Assembly (NCBI GenBank): GCA_020630675.1
Contig: JAHDIR010000011.1
Location: 1-64,000, forward strand
Origin: Bdellovibrionales bacterium
Lineage (GTDB): Bacteria; Bdellovibrionota; Bdellovibrionia; Bdellovibrionales; UBA1609
Direction: 5' to 3'
Length of the DNA: 64,000 bases
The position numbers and the translations under genes were made by a program. Positions within the stretch are counted from its first letter, which is position 1. Every line of letters starts with the position of its first letter. Below the pieces are notes generated by a model. That model saw only the letters and a list, made by a program, of their open reading frames with translations, ran no database searches and was not told where the DNA came from. Below, piece after piece: positions 49,785 to 58,953 of the stretch.

Positions 49785-50588
49785 TTAAAAAAATTTCATA
49801 GTGTCAGACACTTTTAAGTGCCCAGTGCCCTGAATTGTTAAATTTTGACCAAACATAATTTTGTGACCTTCACTGCGGTAGGCCTTTAAAGCCTTTAGAA
49901 CCATGGGTTGAACTTGCCCGGTTTTAGGGTCAACATTCACCGTAATACATCTTGAACACTTTTTCACCAACTGAAAACAAAGACCTTCTGAATGCTCCCC
50001 TTGCGACCAACGATCTTCAATATGAGGCTCATTTGTTTTTACCACTAAGTTTGGACGAAAACGAAGCATTGAAACGGGCTCTTTTAATCTTTGATTTAGA
50101 AAGTCTAAGGAGGCCGAGCCTATGAGCAACAAAGGAAAACCATCTGCAAATTGAACAAGACCCTCACCATACTTAGGAGAAACTAAACGCCGGCTCTGCT
50201 CACGACCATTTTCTACTAAAAAACAAGGCTGCCCTATAACCTGAGTGAACCATTCATTTAATTCTGAACCTGTATTTATGGCCATAACGCTGTCTTTCCA
50301 AACGCTCACCTTTAGGTCCACTTTACGGGCACTGGGTTTTAACAAAATAGGGCTTAAATTGGGGTAAGAAAGTTCAAACACACCCGCTTGTAAGTCAACT
50401 GGGCGAAGCTTAACCTGGCTAAGTTGAGGATGTGTTCTTTGGCTTAAAAAACGTCCCTGAGAGTTCACTAACATCCAATGACGATCCCAAACTGGCCCAT
50501 AGTCATCAATTGTTAACTCAGTCACCGACACTTCACCACAAGACTTTACGGGGTAAATATAAGCTTTTGTCACAAGGACTTTATCCAC
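49785..50588 (-). CDS. MOSC-domain protein (YcbX-like)
   Basis: YIYPVKSCGEVSVTEL...DRHWMLVNSQGRFLSQR; RFRPNLVVKT; CSRCITVNVDPKTG. Confidence 0.88.
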   Translation of the reverse strand: MDKVLVTKAYIYPVKSCGEVSVTELTIDDYGPVWDRHWMLVNSQGRFLSQRTHPQLSQVKLRPVDLQAGVFELSYPNLSPILLKPSARKVDLKVSVWKDSVMAINTGSELNEWFTQVIGQPCFLVENGREQSRRLVSPKYGEGLVQFADGFPLLLIGSASLDFLNQRLKEPVSMLRFRPNLVVKTNEPHIEDRWSQGEHSEGLCFQLVKKCSRCITVNVDPKTGQVQPMVLKALKAYRSEGHKIMFGQNLTIQGTGHLKVSDTMKFF

Positions 50589-51585
50589 AAATACCCACTG
50601 TTTTTTTAAGTTCTTTCAAAATAGGCTGAGCTAGGGCTCGAGCTCGGTGAGCACCTTCTTGCAAAATGGACTCTATTTCAGCAGGTGCTGCCATAAGCTC
50701 ATTAAACTTATTGGTTTGATCTTTAAACTGGTGATCTACACACTCAAATAGGATTTGCTTGGCCTCCCCCCAAGAAACTCCCTTTAAATAAAGAGTTTCC
50801 ATGGCCTTTACCTCCTCAGGAGTGGCCACCACTTTGTATAAATCCATGATGATTGAGTTTTTAGGATCTTTTGGGGCCTCCGGCGGAGTACTATCTGTCG
50901 TTATTTTCATAATTTTTTTGCGCATTTTTTTACTATCTTCAAATAAAGGCACATGATTATTGTAGCTTTTACTCATTTTACGACCATCAATGCCCGGAAC
51001 AGCTACGGGCGTGGCTAACCTAAACTCAGGTAGCTTTAAAACTTCGGAGTAAGTTTGGTTAATTTTATGTGCAATGTCTCGAGCAATTTCTAGGTGTTGA
51101 ACTTGGTCGGGCCCAACTGGCACAATATCGGCATTAAACGTTAAAATATCTGCCGCCATCAAAACTGGGTAGGAGAACAACCCCATGCTTACACCAGCAT
51201 CAAGATCAGACTTTCCATCGCTTTCATTACTGGATACTTTTGCCTTGTAGGCGTGCGCGCGATTCATTAAACCTTTTGGGGTAAAACAATTAAGAATCCA
51301 GGTCATTTCAAAAATTTCAGGAACATCTGACTGTCGGTAAATATGAGTTTTATTCGGGTCAACGCCTGAGGCCAACCAGCAGGCGGCTGTTTCTAAGGCC
51401 AATTGCCTCATAGTTTGAGCATCATGAACAGTGATTAAAGTATGATAGTCAGCAATAAAAAGTAAAGATTCTGGGCTGTTATTTGCAAGCTCTATGGCAG
51501 GCTTCATAGCACCGTAGTAATTTCCTAAATGGGGCCGCCCCGTAGGTTTCACACCCGTCAATACTCTCTTATTTTCAAACTCCAT
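50581..51585 (-). CDS. trpS: tryptophanyl-tRNA synthetase
   Basis: TGVKPTGRPHLGNYYGA (HIGH-like), GRKMSKSYNNHVPL (KMSKS), GPDQVQHLEIARDIA. Confidence 0.95.
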   Translation of the reverse strand: MEFENKRVLTGVKPTGRPHLGNYYGAMKPAIELANNSPESLLFIADYHTLITVHDAQTMRQLALETAACWLASGVDPNKTHIYRQSDVPEIFEMTWILNCFTPKGLMNRAHAYKAKVSSNESDGKSDLDAGVSMGLFSYPVLMAADILTFNADIVPVGPDQVQHLEIARDIAHKINQTYSEVLKLPEFRLATPVAVPGIDGRKMSKSYNNHVPLFEDSKKMRKKIMKITTDSTPPEAPKDPKNSIIMDLYKVVATPEEVKAMETLYLKGVSWGEAKQILFECVDHQFKDQTNKFNELMAAPAEIESILQEGAHRARALAQPILKELKKTVGICG

Positions 51586-51627
51586 AGCTTCTCCAAAATT
51601 AAATATGTATTAGCAAGCTTGCTTTGT

Positions 51628-52887
51628 TTAGTTAAGCTTTATTTTTTCCGTCTTTTTAGGAGCTAAATAATAAAGTCTTCCCATCTGCTTCATAACACCT
51701 GCTGAGCGCTTGGCTTCATGGCCTTTGCCCCAAAACAAATCCAATCGCCCCCCACCTTTAATGGCTCCGCCTGTATCATGGTCAAAAACAAAGCGGCTGG
51801 CCTCTTGCCAACCGGACGGGTCTATTTCAGACTCAGTTTGAAACACCGGCTTTTTAAACTGTAAATAACCCAAGGCTCCTTTCGGAAAGTAGCGCTTGTC
51901 AGTAGCTATCGTTCGCCCCTTCATAGTTTCTATACCAAAATAGGTCACAGGCTTAGTTTCGATTTCTTTAAAAAAAATGTAACTGGGGTTTTTATTAAAA
52001 AGAGCTGTTTGCTCTTTAGGAGATAAAGACTTCACATGAGCCTCAATTCTTTGCAATGACATTTTATCTTTTGGAATCACATGAAATAAATACTTACCGA
52101 TAGCCTGATAAGAGTGACCATTCTGACCGGCATAACCTAATTTAAGTTCCTTTTGATCCTCAAACAAAATAGTTCCTGAACCTTGTATTTGTAAAACAAA
52201 GGCGTCTAAGGGTCTCACCCAAGCTAAAACTTCCGCTTCAAGGGAAAAACTTTCTTTGTCAATTTCTGCACGACTGAAATAGGGTAAAATTTCTGGCAAA
52301 CTTCCTTTTGTTGTTTTAATTCGAGCCCTTAAAATACCCATTTTTTTATCAGACACGCAATTTTCTTTTATTTTACAAAATCGTCTTTTAAATCTAGAAC
52401 CAAAGGCCTCAGCAAATTCATCTAAACGAACAATGACCATATCTTTAGGAACAGCATACAATGCCTGAGAAAACTCTTCACTTTTTTTGTGACGGCCATC
52501 AAGAACGGGCTCATAATAAGATGTAATAAATGCCTCTCCCCATTTTTTTTGACCAAAAACTTCATAAACTTGAAAATGATCTTTTAAATACGACGATAGT
52601 TTTTCAGGGCTTTGTTCTATAACCATCAGTAAATCTTCCAAGCTAGATAGGTACTGGTGGCTGCTCACATTTTTTGTACCAAAATGCAATTGGTGTTGCG
52701 GCTTAGTCTTTAAGTGTTGGATGTTTGCTTTCAGAGCTTCTGAAAAACCTTCTAAATTCATATCATCGGAAAAATTGAATTCATTTTCCGTGAGGCGCAA
52801 AGCTTGCTCTTTTTTTGTTAATGGGCCTCTGGCACAGCCAAAAATTAATACTATATATAAAATCAACAATATACTTTTCATGCTCAC
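51628..52887 (-). CDS. mltA: membrane-bound lytic murein transglycosylase A, lipoprotein
   Basis: Lipobox LIFGC; AFVLQIQGSGTILFEDQKELKLGYAGQNGHSYQAIGKYL; 3D-domain FVFDHDTGGAIKGGGRLDLFWGKG. Confidence 0.92.
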   Translation of the reverse strand: MSMKSILLILYIVLIFGCARGPLTKKEQALRLTENEFNFSDDMNLEGFSEALKANIQHLKTKPQHQLHFGTKNVSSHQYLSSLEDLLMVIEQSPEKLSSYLKDHFQVYEVFGQKKWGEAFITSYYEPVLDGRHKKSEEFSQALYAVPKDMVIVRLDEFAEAFGSRFKRRFCKIKENCVSDKKMGILRARIKTTKGSLPEILPYFSRAEIDKESFSLEAEVLAWVRPLDAFVLQIQGSGTILFEDQKELKLGYAGQNGHSYQAIGKYLFHVIPKDKMSLQRIEAHVKSLSPKEQTALFNKNPSYIFFKEIETKPVTYFGIETMKGRTIATDKRYFPKGALGYLQFKKPVFQTESEIDPSGWQEASRFVFDHDTGGAIKGGGRLDLFWGKGHEAKRSAGVMKQMGRLYYLAPKKTEKIKLN

Positions 52888-53269
52888 CCCTTAGATGCAT
52901 TACACCGATGAATGGTTTTTAGCTTTAAGCCTAAACTATTTTTATAAGCTTAGCAAAAGCCTCTGTCTTTTGCTTTTTTAATAAGTGGACCTAAAAAACT
53001 GAATTCTCCAAAAAAATTGGGCTCACTTCTCCCCTTTCAACAACCAAACAAAAAAATTTTATAATTCAGTTTAAGGAGTTGATTGAAGGCAAATTAAACT
53101 GCAGACGCCTCATCAGGTGACAATTTTTGCTGACGTTTGCAATATTTATAGCCATATTAGGCCACTTTTCACTTCAAAACAAAAATAAAGCCTTATGAGA
53201 TTGGAACTCTCTTTGCTCTTGTAAAGATCGTTAATACAAATTTTTTTTGCTATCGAAGGAGATATTTAC

Positions 53270-53902
53270 ATGAAACATTGGAAAAGAACGTTAGTTGCCG
53301 CTCTCATTTTATCAACTGGAGCTCTTGCTTTTGCTGCCAACGACCACGTGGAAACAATTGCCGACTTAGATATCGAATCTGAAGTTGAACAGTTAGAAAT
53401 TTTAGACCATGAAGCCTTAGAAAGAGAAACTCGTAAAGAGGCTCTTGAAATGGAAAAAGAAGAAAAGTCTCTTCGCTCAGAAGTAAACACTATTAAACGT
53501 AGAAACAAATCTTTAACGGGAAAGTCTAGGGCTTACTCAAAAAGGTATGACAACAGCACTAAAGCTATCAGTCGTTTATCTAAGAAAAAAACGTCTCTTG
53601 AAAAAGAAAACAAAAGCTTAGATACGAAAATTTCTCAACTGAAAACAAAAGTAAAAACTAGTGAAAATACAGCCGTAGAGGCCAAAAAATACGTTAAATC
53701 TTTAGATAAAGACATTAAAAAACAACTAAGAGTTTATAAATCTTTGTTAAAAAGGAAAAAAACAGCTCAAAGAGTGATTAAAAAATTAAGAAAGAAAAGA
53801 AGATCTAAAAGAAAGAAATTGGCTAAAATGGAAAGAAACAATAAAAAGTTAGCCAAAGAAGTAAATTCAGCCGAAAAAACAGCTGTTTCATTAAGAAGAT
53901 AA
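53270..53902 (+). CDS. secreted Lys/Arg-rich coiled-coil protein
   Basis: Signal MKHWKRTLVAALILSTGALAFAAN then heptad-rich highly basic sequence; RBS GAAGGAGA. Confidence 0.75.
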   Translation: MKHWKRTLVAALILSTGALAFAANDHVETIADLDIESEVEQLEILDHEALERETRKEALEMEKEEKSLRSEVNTIKRRNKSLTGKSRAYSKRYDNSTKAISRLSKKKTSLEKENKSLDTKISQLKTKVKTSENTAVEAKKYVKSLDKDIKKQLRVYKSLLKRKKTAQRVIKKLRKKRRSKRKKLAKMERNNKKLAKEVNSAEKTAVSLRR

Positions 53903-53925
53903 TTTAAAGAATAATTTAAAAGCAC

Positions 53926-53964
53926 AAAAAAAAAGGAGACCTATAATGGGTCTCCTTTTTTTTT
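53926..53964. terminator. bidirectional rho-independent terminator
   Basis: GGAGACC-TATAATG-GGTCTCC stem flanked by A and T runs. Confidence 0.85.
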
Positions 53965-53979
53965 ACTGAAAAAGATTAA

Positions 53980-55812
53980 TTAGAAATTGTTGGCTTGTAA
54001 AACTTGTTCACCCACCATTGTCATAGCCATCATAACTGCCGCTTCAGAGTTTACTAAGCCATTACCATACTCAACAAAGTCTCCCAATTGAGTGGATGAC
54101 TGAGCTAGAATAGTTCTCACTTGAGCTGGACTTAAAGAAGGGTTTGCGCCTAAAACTAAAGCTGCCACACCGCAAACATGAGGACTAGCCATAGATGTTC
54201 CTTGAAAAGGAGAATGATCCGTTTTTTCAATCATAAGGCTGGCTACAGGAGCTATTGATTTATTGGCCATGCCAGCAAGAATTTTTTCACCTTGAGCTAA
54301 CTCAATCATCACCACAGGAACCCCCACCTCAGAACCATCATCAGTCAATGCACCACCGATTAATCCAGGCTCGTGATTAAAAATAATCACACCCGTAGCT
54401 CCAGAAGATATAGCGTTTTGTACTTTATCTACAAAAGTGATTTCTCCTCTTTTAATTAAAGCAAACTTACCTTGAACGTTTTTTGCTTTAAAGTCTTCTT
54501 TTTTACCCAAGCCAACAAATACCATATCGGAAACTATGGGCTGATTTGGTATAGAAGACCCTTGAAAAGAGTTACTTGGGACTTCAATAAAATCATCACC
54601 CAAATTTAGCTTTGTGACGGCCTTTCTGCCTGTGCCTAATGGAACGGCAGAGAGAACATCTACGCCTGGGGCCATAATGAAAAGCCCTGGGCCAAATTGT
54701 GAAAAAGTAGCTCTTTTTAAATCTTCACTTAAAGCACCGACAGCAACAACAGTTTCAATTCCAGCAGGAAAGGAAATGATATCAATCATTTTTTCAGAAC
54801 ACTCCCCTTTACTACATCTAGTCGGGTCGTTGTTTACGCATTCAATTGTACTCCCGTTAGGGCCCCTACAAGATCTTTTGACATAACACTTTTTCACAGT
54901 GCCTGAAGAATCACGACACTCTTTTTTCATAGCTTGTGGTTGACCCGCTGAGTTTCCAGAAGCAGCAATAACAGTGACACCCATTTGCTCGGCTCTTTTG
55001 TAAACCGCTCTTTGAGTTTTTGTTGTCATTGGCCCACCAAGGGAAAGGTTAAGAACATCTACCCCTGAATCAATGGCCCAGTTAATGGCTTGAACGATAG
55101 CTAAAGTGCTGCAACCAAAAGAACTACAAACCCTTGCCACATAGAGGTCAGCCTCAGGAGCTACACCTACTAATTGATTATTTAAACCATCAGCAAGAAC
55201 ACTTCCAGCGACATGAGTTCCGTGCCCAACATCATCAAAATAGTCATAAGGAGGTTGAGGTTTGTTTGGGTTTCTTGGGTAAAAGTTTTTACCTGCGATA
55301 AACCTACCGCTCAGTGATGGATGGTCTTTATCTATACCTGTGTCAATGACCATGACTTTAACACCACTAGCTTTTGTTGTTGCCCAAGCCGCAGGAGCCC
55401 TAACTGCTTTTATTCCCCAAGGCATTTCTATAGCTTTATTTAAAGGGCTTTCACGAAATATTGTTCTTTTATCAAAAGTGGCTACCTGCTCTGGAAGAGG
55501 AAATAAAACATCTTTTTCAACAGATAAAATATCAGGGTGATTTGATAAATGATTCAAGTCACTTTCTGACTCCACCACGATCGTATTTAAATGATCTAAG
55601 GTATCTAAAACTTGTGAACTAGCGCTAAGTAATCCGCGACCAGAGTTTTCACTTAAGACAGCATGCTGTTTGATTTTTTCATAGGATTTGGATTCTTTAA
55701 ACGTCACCATATACTTAGATGATGCCCAAGAGCCAAAACTAATAAAGGTTAAACAAAAACCTATTAAAAGTGTTGAAAGATGTTTTTTGTTTCTGACGAT
55801 GAGTTTAACCAT
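53980..55812 (-). CDS. subtilisin-like S8 serine protease with N-terminal propeptide and PA-like insertion
   Basis: Catalytic VMVIDTGIDKDHP, GHGTHVAGSV, GTSMASPHVCG; ATG at 55812 preceded by AAGGAGAAGAT. Confidence 0.93.
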   Translation of the reverse strand: MVKLIVRNKKHLSTLLIGFCLTFISFGSWASSKYMVTFKESKSYEKIKQHAVLSENSGRGLLSASSQVLDTLDHLNTIVVESESDLNHLSNHPDILSVEKDVLFPLPEQVATFDKRTIFRESPLNKAIEMPWGIKAVRAPAAWATTKASGVKVMVIDTGIDKDHPSLSGRFIAGKNFYPRNPNKPQPPYDYFDDVGHGTHVAGSVLADGLNNQLVGVAPEADLYVARVCSSFGCSTLAIVQAINWAIDSGVDVLNLSLGGPMTTKTQRAVYKRAEQMGVTVIAASGNSAGQPQAMKKECRDSSGTVKKCYVKRSCRGPNGSTIECVNNDPTRCSKGECSEKMIDIISFPAGIETVVAVGALSEDLKRATFSQFGPGLFIMAPGVDVLSAVPLGTGRKAVTKLNLGDDFIEVPSNSFQGSSIPNQPIVSDMVFVGLGKKEDFKAKNVQGKFALIKRGEITFVDKVQNAISSGATGVIIFNHEPGLIGGALTDDGSEVGVPVVMIELAQGEKILAGMANKSIAPVASLMIEKTDHSPFQGTSMASPHVCGVAALVLGANPSLSPAQVRTILAQSSTQLGDFVEYGNGLVNSEAAVMMAMTMVGEQVLQANNF

Positions 55813-56332
55813 ATCTTCTCCTTGATATTTGGCTCTTTCTGAGTTGACTGGATCCAAGTCTGGCTCATACCTGAAAATATTACAAATAAAATGGTGCCAT
55901 TTTGGGTATTAATAAATTTAATGGCTGACTATTTATTAAAAAGTAAAGTAATTTTAATTAGATAACTAGTGGCTCATTGGCCCCACTGAGTTGTAAAAAA
56001 TTTAACACAAGGTGTAATTTTAATAATATTCAAGGCTTTTGCTCATCTTAAAGATTTTGTTGAAGTTTTATTTACGTCCAAAGCTTAAACAAACTCAGCC
56101 ATTTTTTTGATCTACGGCCTTTATATTTATTCACAGCGCTACTTTTTGAAACAAAGAGCAACCTCAGCCCAAGGGCAATACTAAGGTCTAGTCATGACCA
56201 CCAACAAAGTTATTTTTAAGTCCTCAATATTACTTTAGTAAATTTTAAGAAGCTGGCACCGTTCTCGCAAACTATAAATTAAAGAAGTTTAATTTCTCAA
56301 ATTGACTTACCTAATACAGGGTCGAACTTATT

Positions 56333-58102
56333 ATGTTTTTATGGAAGCAGCTTAACCTTTGGAAACTTAACACAGCAATGAGCTTGTTTTTTGTTACATT
56401 GGCGTACAATGGCTGCAGTGAAGTTCGCTTCACAGCTGATAGCGAGGTTATTAGAGCCACACTTAGTTCTTCCGCTGCCATTTTTATTAATCAAAATAAC
56501 AAATTCACAAACAGCCAACAAGTCACACTTTCTCTAACTGCGGACCAAGCAGATGAAATGATGATATCCAATGATAAAAACAAAGAAACTGTATGGGAGC
56601 CCTACCAAGCTCAAAAAAAATGGAAAATTCAAGAACAAAACAAAGCTACTCATGTATATGTCAAATTTCGTTCAAGAGGTGTTGAGACAGCCCAATGGTT
56701 CGAAGATGTCATTATCCATGACAACATAGCCCCGACACCTCACAACTCACTGGCTCCACCGTTTTGGACCAACCACAGCATTGCTGATATTGAATATTAT
56801 GCTTACGACAATTTAAGTGGAGTTCAAAAATTTCTTTGTGCTGCCAACAAAAATGATGAGTTTAAATCTTGTAAAAACTCTTCGTCGGTAAAGGCTACAA
56901 TTTATCTTGGTGGACTCAGTGCAGGCCCTCAATTTTATTATATCAAAGTCAGTGACAGCGCTGGTAATATTTCTGAACCCACTCGCACCCGTTGGCACAT
57001 TGATCAAACGCCACCAACGCTACAATTTTTAGGCGCTTTGCCTTATGAAAGCAACGAGATCTCTCCTTCTTTTCATTTCTTAGGACAAGACAACGTCAGC
57101 GGTGTGGCCGAGTCTTTTTGCCGGCTTAATAAAGATGAATGGCAAAGCTGCAAGTCTCCTTTTGTTGCCCAAAATTTATTACCGGGAATCAACAAAGTAT
57201 TTATTCAAAATAAAGATAAAGCAGGAAATATGTCTGCCATAGCCTCTCATAGCTGGAAATTTTCTAAAAAAACACAACCCATATTATTTGATATGACCCA
57301 AACCCCTCTTATAGGGAATGAAAACAATTTAAGTGTTCATTTTTATGAAAAAGAAAATGAGAAAAAATACAGCCAGTTTCGATGTCGACTTAATGAAAAA
57401 AGTTATCAAAAGTGCAATGAAGCCTTTAATATTTCTCAGGTTAAACATGGCCTGCAGACCTTTCGAGTGGTTGGGCTTGATAGCAACGGCAAATGGTCCC
57501 CTGCTTTTAGTTATAAATTTCTTGTCGATCGAAAAATATCTCGCCCAGAATATTTTGCGGCACCTCCTCGATTTACCAAAAATAAAGTTTCTCAATTTGA
57601 TGTTTTAACAAAAGACAGTGACATTATAAATTATTATTGTAAGCTCGACGCCAATGAGTGGGAACTTTGCCCAGGAGGCTCTTCCCCTACTTATCACAAC
57701 TTAAAAGAAGGTCCTCACTCACTCCAAGTTAAGGTCGAAGACCAAGCTAAAAACATCTCTGATGCAAGCTATTACAACTGGGTTTATGATACAACCTCAC
57801 CTAAAATCAATATCTCGGAAAAAACTAATGCCGCATTCTCTGCAACCACGCAATTTATTTTGGATAGTAATGACAATATTACTTCAAAAAACCTTATCTC
57901 TTTAGAGTGCAAAATTAACGAGAGTTCTTTTTCTCCCTGCCACCCTCAAGCCTCTTTTTCAAATCTAACAGAAGGTGACCACCACATTCAGGTCAGAGCC
58001 TCCGATCAAGCAGGAAACACCACTTTATCTTCACCTATTCCATTCACAGTACTTCCAAAACCTTCATCTGAATCTAAAGTGTCTTCTTACCAACCCTTTT
58101 AA
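56333..58102 (+). CDS. lipoprotein with five Ig-like two-Cys repeats
   Basis: Lipobox TLAYNGC; repeats of the form ..GV..FCRLNKDEWQSCKSPF....L..G.....V...D.AGN.S....W..D. Confidence 0.72.
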   Translation: MFLWKQLNLWKLNTAMSLFFVTLAYNGCSEVRFTADSEVIRATLSSSAAIFINQNNKFTNSQQVTLSLTADQADEMMISNDKNKETVWEPYQAQKKWKIQEQNKATHVYVKFRSRGVETAQWFEDVIIHDNIAPTPHNSLAPPFWTNHSIADIEYYAYDNLSGVQKFLCAANKNDEFKSCKNSSSVKATIYLGGLSAGPQFYYIKVSDSAGNISEPTRTRWHIDQTPPTLQFLGALPYESNEISPSFHFLGQDNVSGVAESFCRLNKDEWQSCKSPFVAQNLLPGINKVFIQNKDKAGNMSAIASHSWKFSKKTQPILFDMTQTPLIGNENNLSVHFYEKENEKKYSQFRCRLNEKSYQKCNEAFNISQVKHGLQTFRVVGLDSNGKWSPAFSYKFLVDRKISRPEYFAAPPRFTKNKVSQFDVLTKDSDIINYYCKLDANEWELCPGGSSPTYHNLKEGPHSLQVKVEDQAKNISDASYYNWVYDTTSPKINISEKTNAAFSATTQFILDSNDNITSKNLISLECKINESSFSPCHPQASFSNLTEGDHHIQVRASDQAGNTTLSSPIPFTVLPKPSSESKVSSYQPF

Positions 58103-58104
58103 GG

Positions 58105-58794
58105 TCATAATTTTTGAAAAATGAGTGCGCGAGTATCATCAGAAAATTTAAGGCTCCAATTCATTAAATCAGAAATGAACTCAATAGTTTTTAACGAAAA
58201 AAAACAGACATGAGTGTCATCATGGCGATAACGCCAACTTTTAAAGCAAATAGAATGGGAATAAACCTCAGTCATTAAACCCAAAAAACCTCTTGGCTTG
58301 AGGTGTTTATCCAATTGCTCCAGTAATTTAAAAACCTCAAAAGCATGCTCTATCACTTCTGTACAAGTGATAAAATCATAACTCCCAACAACAGGCTCTG
58401 GGCTATAGATAGGGTCGTAAATATCCACTTTAAAACCCTCTGACTTTATAACTTGAGCCAATACTGGATTAGGGCCGGCCCCATAGTCTAAGCCAACAGC
58501 TCCCTTCTTTAATTCATTTTTTAAGGGGGTCCAAACTTGCTTTAGGAAATCGATATAACCAGAATTGTCCGAGTTATTTTCATGGGTGTCATATCTTTTT
58601 TTTTCTTGCGCCCGGGCTAGCCTTTGCGAGGGGTCTAAAAAAATCAAATCACAATTAGGACACTGAAAGTAAGTTCTTTTTTTTATCTGACGATAGACTT
58701 TCTCTTGAATTTCAAAAAAAAGCCTCGGTTGAGTGGATTTACATAAAGGACAGGACATCTCTTTGTTCAACCACAAAAAGCTTTTGGCTGACAA
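58105..58794 (-). CDS. class I SAM-dependent methyltransferase with N-terminal Cys-pair module
   Basis: CPLC...CPNC N-terminus; GLDYGAGPNPVLAQVIK; DFITCTEVIEHAFE. Confidence 0.82.
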   Translation of the reverse strand: MSAKSFLWLNKEMSCPLCKSTQPRLFFEIQEKVYRQIKKRTYFQCPNCDLIFLDPSQRLARAQEKKRYDTHENNSDNSGYIDFLKQVWTPLKNELKKGAVGLDYGAGPNPVLAQVIKSEGFKVDIYDPIYSPEPVVGSYDFITCTEVIEHAFEVFKLLEQLDKHLKPRGFLGLMTEVYSHSICFKSWRYRHDDTHVCFFSLKTIEFISDLMNWSLKFSDDTRALIFQKL

Positions 58795-58953
58795 GTGTAT
58801 TTTTAATCTAATTTTAAATACTTACAGCATATTGTTGATATTTCTATTCCTGTACGGAAACCTTGCCCCCTTTGACAAGACAGACTATATTTCCTTCTTT
58901 TAGAAAGTTAAACCTCACAACCTGACTAAACAAGCTTCCTGCTTAAAAAGGCA

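Noticed and set aside
55888-55903. AAAATGG-TG-CCATTTT palindrome in the intergenic region upstream of the S8 protease
   Set aside because: Single AT-rich palindrome; too little to support an operator call without comparative data.
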